A program made the translations under genes and the position numbers. The notes under the pieces were generated by a model that did not search any database, was not told where the DNA came from, and saw only the letters and a list, made by a program, of their open reading frames with translations. A DNA stretch of 28,020 nucleotides, taken from assembly GCA_003482905.1 (NCBI GenBank), contig DMXM01000010.1, positions 11,905 through 39,924 on the forward strand, read 5' to 3'. Source of the stretch: Elusimicrobiota bacterium. GTDB lineage: Bacteria > Elusimicrobiota > Elusimicrobia > Elusimicrobiales > UBA9959. Below, in pieces: positions 15,586-22,082 of this stretch. Each line of letters starts with the position of its first letter. The stretch's first letter is position 1.

Positions 15586-16737
15586 ATGTCTGAAACCAGG
15601 ATACGTTATAACAACGATTTCCAGGACCGCGAAGCGGTCATCAAGGTCATCGGCGTGGGCGGCGGCGGCGGTAACGCCGTCAACCGCATGGTGGAGTCGG
15701 ATATCCGTCTTGTCGATTTTATCGCGGTAAACACCGACGCGCAGGACCTGCGCCGCAGCAAAGCCCCCAACCGCATACAGATAGGCGAGACCCTCACAAA
15801 AGGCCTTGGCGTAGGAGGAGACCCGGCCAGGGGGAAGGAAGCCGCGCTGGAATCCGCCGAACTCATCAGGGAGGCGGTTTCCGACGCCGACCTGCTTTTT
15901 GTCACCGCCGGCATGGGCGGGGGGACCGGCACCGGGGCCGCCCCGGTGGTGGCCCAGACCGCCAAGGAAACGAATCCTAACGCGCTCGTGATAGGCGTGG
16001 TCACCCGGCCTTTCGGCTTTGAGGGCAAAAGCCGCGCCGACCAGGCGCAGGCCGGCATCCACGAGCTGCGTAAACACGCGGACTGCCTTCTTGTGATCCC
16101 CAACGACCGCATCCTTTCCGTGGTGGGCCGCGATACCTCCAGCGAAGACGCCTACCGCAAGGCCGACGACGTGCTGCGCCAGGCCATCCAGGGCATTTCC
16201 GACGTTATCACCCGCGCCGGGGCCATCAACGTGGATTTCCAGGACGTGAAGAAAATAATGACCAAGTCCGGCGAGGCCCTTATCGGCATAGGCCGGGCGA
16301 CGGGTACCGACCGCCATATCGAGGCCGCCAAGGAAGCCGTGCACTCCCCCATGCTCGAGAGCGCGGTGATAGACGGGGCCAAGGGTATCCTTGTCAATTT
16401 CACCAGCTCCCGCGACATCAAGATCGTTGAGGTGGACGAGGCGATGGAGTACATCATTAAGCACGCCAACCCGGAGGTCTTCATAAAGTACGGCCAGGCC
16501 TTCGACGAGACGCTGGGCGACGAGCTTAAGATAACCGTCATAGCCACCGGTTTTCCCTCCAAGCGCGGGGAACTGGCCGGGGACCTCGCGCGCCTGCGCG
16601 GCATGGGGCGCAACCGCGCCCGCCGGCTTGAGGACGATTTTCTGCCGGAGGCCCCGGTCTCTTCCGGCGGCCGGGAAGAGGACGTGGAGAAGCCGGCCTA
16701 TCTGCGCCGCCAGAACGGGGCCAGGCGGCTTAAATAA
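15586..16737 (+). CDS. ftsZ: Cell division GTPase FtsZ
   Basis: FtsZ polymerises at midcell and organises septal wall synthesis. This 383-residue protein has the N-terminal nucleotide loop GGGGGN (25-30), the tubulin signature GGGTGTG (111-117), the RNGRADQA-type region as KSRADQAQAG, and the catalytic T7 loop NVDFQD. A short linker leads to a C-terminal conserved peptide (KPAYLRRQ, close to the common DIPAFLRR) and a basic tail, the docking site for FtsA. A good ribosome-binding site (AAGGA) precedes the ATG. The linker is short for the family but nothing is missing. Confidence 0.99.
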   Translation: MSETRIRYNNDFQDREAVIKVIGVGGGGGNAVNRMVESDIRLVDFIAVNTDAQDLRRSKAPNRIQIGETLTKGLGVGGDPARGKEAALESAELIREAVSDADLLFVTAGMGGGTGTGAAPVVAQTAKETNPNALVIGVVTRPFGFEGKSRADQAQAGIHELRKHADCLLVIPNDRILSVVGRDTSSEDAYRKADDVLRQAIQGISDVITRAGAINVDFQDVKKIMTKSGEALIGIGRATGTDRHIEAAKEAVHSPMLESAVIDGAKGILVNFTSSRDIKIVEVDEAMEYIIKHANPEVFIKYGQAFDETLGDELKITVIATGFPSKRGELAGDLARLRGMGRNRARRLEDDFLPEAPVSSGGREEDVEKPAYLRRQNGARRLK

Positions 16738-16759
16738 GATTAGGGTGGGGGGAAACACT

Positions 16760-17854
16760 ATGGCTATAAATCTAGATCTGCTTCTGAAAGTGATGGTTCA
16801 GAACAAGGCTTCGGACACGCATATCAGGGGCGACTCCTCGGTATTCCTGCGCATAAACGGCGCCATTACGCCTATAAATTCCTCCAACATAACGCAGAAA
16901 GAGGTGGAGGAGCTGGTGTTCCCGCTGATGAACCAGCGGCTCAAGTCCATCTTCGCCGAAAAGCACGAGGTGGACTTCTCTTTTGACGGCGGGGACCTGG
17001 GCCGCTTCCGCTTCAACGTGTTCACGCATAAGGGCAAGATAGGCGTGGCCATACGCCACATACCGCGGACCATCCCGACCTTCGAAGATCTGCGTCTGCC
17101 GTCCGAACCCATCAAGAAACTCCTGCAGAACGAGCGCGGGCTCATACTTGTAACGGGCATCACCGGCTCCGGCAAGACCTCGACGCTGGCCGCGATGATC
17201 GAACATCTCAACCAGAGCTGGGACGCCCACATCATTACCGTGGAGGACCCGATAGAGTTCGCTTTCACCGAGAAGAAATGCATCATCAGCCAGCGCGAGC
17301 TGGGCTCCGACACGACCACCTTCGTGGACGCCCTGCGCGCCGCCATGCGGCAGGACCCCGACGTGATCATGGTGGGCGAAATGCGCGACCTGGAAACTAC
17401 GCAGGCCGCCATCACCGCGGCCGAGACCGGCCACCTGGTGTTCGCCACGCTGCACACCATGAACGCCGTGCAGACCATTTCGCGCATCATTGACCTTTAC
17501 CCGCCGCATCAGCAGGCCCAGGTGCGCCTGCAGCTCGCCGAGAGCCTGCGGGGCATTATTTCGCAGCGCCTGCTCCCCTGTTACAAGGGCGGGCGCCTGC
17601 CGGCCGTGGAGATAATGACGGCTACGCCGCACATAAAGAAGATGATCTCGGAAAACACCATAGACGCCATAAACCAGGCCATCGCCAAGGGCGGCTTCTA
17701 CGGCATGCAGACTTTCAACCAGTCCCTGGTCAAGATGCACAAGGACGGCATGGCCAAGCTCGAGGATATCCTGCAGGCGGCCTCCAATCCAGACGACGTG
17801 CTGCTGGCCATAAAAGGCATAGAGCAGGAAATAGAACCGGGGCGGTCGAAGTAG
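16760..17854 (+). CDS. pilT: Type IV pilus retraction ATPase PilT
   Basis: PilT is the hexameric motor that disassembles type IV pili for twitching motility. The protein from the ATG at 16760 has 364 residues, the normal length. The start was chosen over an upstream in-frame codon inside ftsZ because MAINLDLLLKVMVQNKASDTHI matches PilT N-termini and a purine-rich GGGGGGA lies 6-7 nt upstream. It has an N-terminal PAS-like part, Walker A (GITGSGKT, K139), an Asp box, Walker B (D201-G206, DVIMVG, then EMRD), the His box (FATLHTMNAV) and a C-terminal helical domain. It lies 22 nt after ftsZ, an unusual place for a pilus motor. PilU is an alternative name; this length and the single copy favour PilT. 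Confidence 0.96.
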   Translation: MAINLDLLLKVMVQNKASDTHIRGDSSVFLRINGAITPINSSNITQKEVEELVFPLMNQRLKSIFAEKHEVDFSFDGGDLGRFRFNVFTHKGKIGVAIRHIPRTIPTFEDLRLPSEPIKKLLQNERGLILVTGITGSGKTSTLAAMIEHLNQSWDAHIITVEDPIEFAFTEKKCIISQRELGSDTTTFVDALRAAMRQDPDVIMVGEMRDLETTQAAITAAETGHLVFATLHTMNAVQTISRIIDLYPPHQQAQVRLQLAESLRGIISQRLLPCYKGGRLPAVEIMTATPHIKKMISENTIDAINQAIAKGGFYGMQTFNQSLVKMHKDGMAKLEDILQAASNPDDVLLAIKGIEQEIEPGRSK

Positions 17855-17885
17855 GGCTAAATTAGATCGATCAAGGAAGGCAACT

Positions 17886-18605
17886 ATGTTCGCAGAAGGC
17901 TATATCGGCGTAGCGGGGATCATAGGGGTGGGCAAGTCCACGCTCACCATGGAACTGGCCAAGGCGCTGAACTTCGAACCCGTCCTGGAGGAGGTCGGCG
18001 GCAACCCGTACCTGGAGAACTTCTACGGCGACATGAAGCAGTACGGCACGATCATGCAGATCTGGCTGCTCAACCACCGCTTTCGCCAGCACCGCGAGTT
18101 CATCTCCCGCATCAGCCTCGGGAAGATCCGCGGCGTGGTGCAGGACCGGACCATCTGGGAAGACACCATTTTCGCCCGCATGCTCAACAACCACCCCGAT
18201 AAGATCATCTCGGACATGGATTACAACACCTACCTGGACCTTTTCGACAACATGGTGCTGCGGGAAATGGTCTACCCGCAGCTGATGATCTTCCTGGACT
18301 GCCGCGTAGAGACTTCCATCGCCCGCATAAAATCCCGCGGCCGCAACATGGAGAAGGCCATCGACCCCTCGTACCTGAAAAGCCTGCAGGAGAATTATTA
18401 CGAATTCATAGAGGAAATGGAGGAAGCCGGCGTGCGCATCCTCCGCCTCAACTGGGAGAGCTACCAGCCTATAAGCGAAGTGGCGCGCTTGGTGCACGAA
18501 TACTCCCTGAAGCCTTCCAATTTTACCAAGTGGGTGCGGCCGCTGCGCAAAATGGGCATGGATAACAAGGCCAACCTCCCCAACAAGGCGGCGCTGGTAA
18601 AGTGA
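17886..18605 (+). CDS. Deoxynucleoside kinase family protein
   Basis: The 239-residue protein belongs to the dNK/dCK/dGK family, which phosphorylates deoxynucleosides in the salvage pathway. Visible motifs are the P-loop GIIGVGKST (11-19), EEVGGNPYLENFY (substrate and base contact), the DRTIWED motif at 87-93 (family form DRS/ERS-x-x-x-D), and the Arg-rich lid RIKSRGRNME (147-156). The usual ERS Arg-Ser is Arg-Thr here. Which base is preferred cannot be read from the sequence. An AAGGAAGG ribosome-binding site precedes the ATG. The gene ends in a 4-nt overlap with cmk, so two nucleotide kinases are translationally coupled. The C-terminal 40 residues are basic and look like an extension. Confidence 0.93.
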   Translation: MFAEGYIGVAGIIGVGKSTLTMELAKALNFEPVLEEVGGNPYLENFYGDMKQYGTIMQIWLLNHRFRQHREFISRISLGKIRGVVQDRTIWEDTIFARMLNNHPDKIISDMDYNTYLDLFDNMVLREMVYPQLMIFLDCRVETSIARIKSRGRNMEKAIDPSYLKSLQENYYEFIEEMEEAGVRILRLNWESYQPISEVARLVHEYSLKPSNFTKWVRPLRKMGMDNKANLPNKAALVK

Positions 18606-19291
18606 CGCGCCCTAAAGGCATCATTATCGCCATCGACGGCCCCGCCGGCGTCGGGAAATCCACCGTAGGCAAGATGGTCGCCGCGCGCGTGGGCTACAGT
18701 TTTGTCAGTACCGGCAAGATGTACCGCGCCCTGGCCTGGAAGGCGCTGGAACTCTCACAGGACCTGGAGGACGACGCCGGGCTGGTGGCGCTGGCGGGCC
18801 GCCTCAAATGGGAATTTCCCAAAGGCGCGGGTCCCGAGGCCGACGTGGCTATCGACGGCCGGCGGCTGGACCGCGAGATCACCGACGAGCGCGTAGGCAA
18901 GGCGTCCTCCGGCATAGCCAAGCTGGCCGGCGTAAGGCTTTTTATGAAGAATATGCAGCGGCAGGCGGGCCTGGAGGGCGGCGTGGTAATGGAGGGCCGG
19001 GATATCGGTTCCAACGTGTTCCCCGACGCGGAACTGAAGGTCTACCTGGACGCCTCGCCGCGGGCCAGGGCCGAACGGCGCGCCTCGCAGCTGCGCGCCC
19101 AGGGGCTTGAAGCTGATTTCGACCAGATACTGGATTTTATAGTAAAGCGCGACGCGCAGGACTCCGGGCGCAAGAACAACCCGCTGGTAAGGGCGGCGGA
19201 CGCCCACTATCTGGACTCCACCTCCATCCCCCGCGAGAAGGTGGTAGACGCCATCGTCGAACTATTTGAGCGGGTCCGTACTATACCTTAA
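18602..19291 (+). CDS. cmk: Cytidylate kinase
   Basis: Cmk phosphorylates CMP and dCMP to the diphosphates using ATP. The 229-residue protein has the P-loop GPAGVGKST (13-21), the CMP-binding helix region STGKMYRALAW, EGRDIG with the conserved Arg-Asp, and RDAQDSGRKNNPLVRAADA, all characteristic of bacterial type I enzymes. The start is GTG at 18602, overlapping the TGA of the upstream kinase in the sequence GTGA. The following acyltransferase ATG abuts the TAA stop. Its location next to plsC and rpsA is a known conserved arrangement in many bacteria. Confidence 0.97.
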   Translation: MTRPKGIIIAIDGPAGVGKSTVGKMVAARVGYSFVSTGKMYRALAWKALELSQDLEDDAGLVALAGRLKWEFPKGAGPEADVAIDGRRLDREITDERVGKASSGIAKLAGVRLFMKNMQRQAGLEGGVVMEGRDIGSNVFPDAELKVYLDASPRARAERRASQLRAQGLEADFDQILDFIVKRDAQDSGRKNNPLVRAADAHYLDSTSIPREKVVDAIVELFERVRTIP

Positions 19292-19915
19292 ATGCCGGCT
19301 TCACCCAACGAAGAACGCCCCTTATCGCTGCTGATGTTCTACGCTGCCTGGAGGGCCTTTTTCAGAATATTCAATTCTATAGGGGTGGAGGGGCTTGAAA
19401 GGATACCGCCTTCCGGTCCGCTGATAGTAGCTTGCAATCACCTGTCAAACGCCGATCCTCCCGCCCTGCTTTCCTTTATGGCTCTCGTGCGCCTGCCCAA
19501 TATCATAGCCAAGAAGGAACTCTTTTCCATTTGGCCTCTCAGTTATTTCCTGCCCCGCTGGGGGGCCATCCCGGTGGATCGCGCCCGCGAAGGCGGCGAC
19601 CTGGGGGCCCTGCGGGGCTGCCTGACGGCTTTGAAGAGGGGCGGCTGCCTCGCCATTTTCCCGGAAGGGACCCGCGCCAGGGGCAGGGTGCTCAAACCCA
19701 AGCCCGGCGTGGCGCTGATGGCCCACAGGTCCGGGGCCCCGGTGCTCTGCGCGCGCATATTTAACAGCGAAAACTTCTCAAAATTAGGTAAAATAACAGT
19801 TAAGTACGGCGGTGTCAGGTATTTCGAACCTCCCGCTGACGGTGACCTCAAGGCCGCCTACGCCCGGTTTTCAGAGACTATAATGGCGGACATTTTTTCA
19901 ATAACAGAGGAGTAG
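19292..19915 (+). CDS. plsC: 1-acyl-sn-glycerol-3-phosphate acyltransferase (PlsC family)
   Basis: PlsC transfers a second acyl chain to lysophosphatidic acid to make phosphatidic acid at the cytoplasmic membrane. The 207-residue protein has the catalytic HX4D motif (H50-D55, NHLSNAD), the substrate motif FPEGTR (123-128), and a hydrophobic N-terminal segment (about 12-30) for membrane association. The third conserved block (GAIPVDR) lies between. The ATG immediately follows the cmk stop codon and no separate ribosome-binding site is visible, so translation probably depends on coupling with cmk. Confidence 0.94.
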   Translation: MPASPNEERPLSLLMFYAAWRAFFRIFNSIGVEGLERIPPSGPLIVACNHLSNADPPALLSFMALVRLPNIIAKKELFSIWPLSYFLPRWGAIPVDRAREGGDLGALRGCLTALKRGGCLAIFPEGTRARGRVLKPKPGVALMAHRSGAPVLCARIFNSENFSKLGKITVKYGGVRYFEPPADGDLKAAYARFSETIMADIFSITEE

Positions 19916-19922
19916 TACCCAC

Positions 19923-21122
19923 ATGGAAACTAACGACCCCCAGCTCATAGAAGATCAGGACGGAGACAAGAAAGCCGCCGCGCAGGGCGCCGACGAGGAA
20001 ATGTCGATGGCGGACCTCCTGAAGGCCGAGGCCGAGGTCACCGAAAAGATCTATTCGCGCGACGTCGTCACCGTCAAGGTGGTCCAGGTGAACGCGGAGT
20101 TCGTGCTGGTCGACATCGGCGAGAAAAAAGAGGCCGCCATCCCGCTGGCCGATTTTCAGGACGAGAAGACCCCGGTGCCCGGCGACGAAGTGCAGGCCGT
20201 GCTGGAGAAGAAGGGCGGGGAAGGCCGCCACACCATGATGTCCCACCGGCGCGCCCGCGAAAAGGCCGCCTGGGAAATGGCCAAAAAGATGTTCGAGGCC
20301 AAAGAACGCGTGAAGGGCAAGGTCACCGAAATAGTCAAGGGCGGCTACATAGTGGATATTTCCGGGATGCGGGCTTTTATGCCGCTTTCCCTTTCCGAGC
20401 TGGGCGGCGCGCACAAGCATTACCTGCCGCCGAACGCCAAGATAAAATTCTACATCACCGACTTCAGCGAGAAAGACCGCAAAGTGGTAGTTTCCCGCCG
20501 CCAGGTCCTGGAAGAGGACGAAAAAGGCCGCCGCGGGCAGGTGCTGATGGAAGTTTCCCCCGGCATGGTGGTGCGGGGCGTGGTCTCCAAGGTTACCGAG
20601 GAAGGCCTGCTGGTGCGCTTTCAGGGCATAGAGGGCAAGGTGCGCCTGGAAGACCTGGCCTGGAAGAACCCGCAGGAAGCCCTGAAGGGCTATAAGCGCG
20701 GCCAGCGCGTAAAGTGCAAGATCCTCGCCGTGGACAAGGAAGGCGAGCGCCTGCTGTTCGGTCTCAAGCAGCTTATGCCCAACCCCGTGGACATGCTTAA
20801 ACGCAAGTTCGCCTACCGCTCCAACCTGAAGGCCAAGATCGCCTCGGTCGCCCCCGAGGGCGCCGTCGTCAGGATCAGCGACCTGGTGGAAGGCTTTATT
20901 TCCCCCGAGGACTACGGCGCGGAGGGCGCTCCCCGCGAGGGCCAGGAAGTCAATACCGTGGTGGTGGGCATCAACTCCGTGACTTTCAGGCTCAACCTCT
21001 CCATCAAGCGCTGCGAGGAAGTGGAAGACCGCAAGCGGATGGCGCAGTACCTCAAGGGCTCTCCTTCCCTGACGCTGGGGCAGATCCTGCTTGAGAACTC
21101 GGAGGATGAAGGTGAGTTATGA
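19923..21122 (+). CDS. rpsA: Ribosomal protein S1-like RNA-binding protein, four S1 domains
   Basis: The 399-residue protein carries four S1 (OB-fold) domains at about 45-112, 125-190, 208-275 and 288-355. Typical signatures are VVQVNAEFVLVDIGEKKEA, GKVTEIVKGGYIVDISG and GVVSKVTEEGLLVRFQGIEG. S1 delivers mRNA to the 30S subunit. Proteobacterial S1 has six domains; four-domain forms occur in Firmicutes and other phyla, so this is a shorter S1 or an S1-like protein. An acidic N-terminal 40-residue tail precedes the first domain. A GAGGAG ribosome-binding site lies inside the end of plsC, 9 nt from the ATG. The next gene begins inside its last codons. Confidence 0.92.
   Translation: METNDPQLIEDQDGDKKAAAQGADEEMSMADLLKAEAEVTEKIYSRDVVTVKVVQVNAEFVLVDIGEKKEAAIPLADFQDEKTPVPGDEVQAVLEKKGGEGRHTMMSHRRAREKAAWEMAKKMFEAKERVKGKVTEIVKGGYIVDISGMRAFMPLSLSELGGAHKHYLPPNAKIKFYITDFSEKDRKVVVSRRQVLEEDEKGRRGQVLMEVSPGMVVRGVVSKVTEEGLLVRFQGIEGKVRLEDLAWKNPQEALKGYKRGQRVKCKILAVDKEGERLLFGLKQLMPNPVDMLKRKFAYRSNLKAKIASVAPEGAVVRISDLVEGFISPEDYGAEGAPREGQEVNTVVVGINSVTFRLNLSIKRCEEVEDRKRMAQYLKGSPSLTLGQILLENSEDEGEL
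21101..21105 (+). promoter_or_regulatory. Shine-Dalgarno sequence deciding the TPR gene start
   Basis: GGAGG ends 6 nt before the GTG at 21112, the best spacing. The ATG at 21106 directly abuts it and the TTG at 21091 lies upstream, so GTG is the preferred start. The site lies within the final rpsA codons and implies translational coupling. Confidence 0.6.
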
Positions 21123-22050
21123 GCCACGTCCCAGAACATTGAGGGCCGCGGTCAGGAAGATCCTACACTCTTACGGCGCGCCGCTGGGCATGTTCTTGTT
21201 ATTCATGCTGGCGGCGCTCTACGTTTATATGGGCCGCCTGAACCGCGCGCTGCCGGATTTCCCCAGGACGGCGCCGGACTTTATGCAGTCGGCGAAGGCC
21301 GAGCGCAGGCTTGCGGAGCTGCAGGCCGCCCTGGCCGCCGATCCCGAAGATATGCGGGCCCTGGCCGAAGCGGGCCGGCTGAAATACCAGCTGGGGCCGG
21401 CGCGTTACGTAGAGGCCATAGCGGACCTGGAGCGCGCGCGCGGCCTGGGCCTTGCCGACGCGCGGACGTTCTATTACCTGGGCAGCATGTACCAGGCCGT
21501 GGGGCTTTACGATTTTGCCGCGCAGGAATACCGCAAGTTCCTTAATAATTTCCCCAAGGACGCGGAGGCGCGGATGCTGCTGGCGAAGCTCTGCTACACA
21601 GCTGGCGATTACCCGGCGGCGGTGCGCGAATATGAACTGCTCCGCAAGGGCTCGTCGGACCCGGTGCTGCTGGAGAACCTGGCGCTGGCGCGCTGGAAGA
21701 ATAAACAGGACTATTCCCAGACCCTTTCCGATATGCGCGCCCAGGGGCCGGCGGGCGCCTTCCTCGCCGACTACGCCGAGGGCCGCATCAATTATGATGT
21801 TAAGGATTATCTGAAAGCCGCGACCCTTCTGAAAAAAGCGGCGGACTCCTCTCAGGCGGCCGAAGGGTTTGCGGACCAGGCCGCCCTGTTCTGGCTGGCC
21901 GGTGACGCGGCCTATAAGAGCAAAGACAACGACGGGGCCTACGTTTATCTGCAGCGGCTGAGCGCGCTGGCCCCCGCCCATGAAGAGGGCAGGAGCCTGC
22001 TGGCGAAACTGGAGAAGGCCCGCGCGGCGGCGGCCAAAAAGAAGAAGTAG
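21112..22050 (+). CDS. Membrane-anchored TPR-repeat protein
   Basis: The protein (about 312 residues from GTG 21112; ATG 21106 would add two) has a basic N-terminus, one membrane helix (about 23-41, LGMFLLFMLAALYVYMG) and a periplasmic helical part built of tetratricopeptide-like repeats. These can be seen in ARTFYYLGSMYQAVGLYDFA, AEARMLLAKLCYTAGDYPAA and AALFWLAGDAAYKSKDNDGA. It ends in a Lys-rich tail. TPR domains mediate protein-protein contacts; the partner is unknown. It overlaps rpsA and precedes a large outer-membrane protein by 32 nt, so an envelope assembly or scaffold role is possible but inferred. Confidence 0.88.
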   Translation: MSYEPRPRTLRAAVRKILHSYGAPLGMFLLFMLAALYVYMGRLNRALPDFPRTAPDFMQSAKAERRLAELQAALAADPEDMRALAEAGRLKYQLGPARYVEAIADLERARGLGLADARTFYYLGSMYQAVGLYDFAAQEYRKFLNNFPKDAEARMLLAKLCYTAGDYPAAVREYELLRKGSSDPVLLENLALARWKNKQDYSQTLSDMRAQGPAGAFLADYAEGRINYDVKDYLKAATLLKKAADSSQAAEGFADQAALFWLAGDAAYKSKDNDGAYVYLQRLSALAPAHEEGRSLLAKLEKARAAAAKKKK

Positions 22051-22082
22051 GGACCGGGACGCTTTTGACGGGCGTACTTCGC

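Noticed and set aside
14272..16758. An 828-codon open frame on the - strand opposite ftsA and ftsZ
   Set aside because: It is the mirror of two strongly conserved genes. Its translation is low-complexity and rich in His, Gly and Val as expected from antisense GC-rich codons, with no motif.
16628..16759. An upstream in-frame start for pilT inside ftsZ
   Set aside because: It would add 44 residues with no similarity to PilT, and the ATG at 16760 has a ribosome-binding site and matches the family N-terminus.
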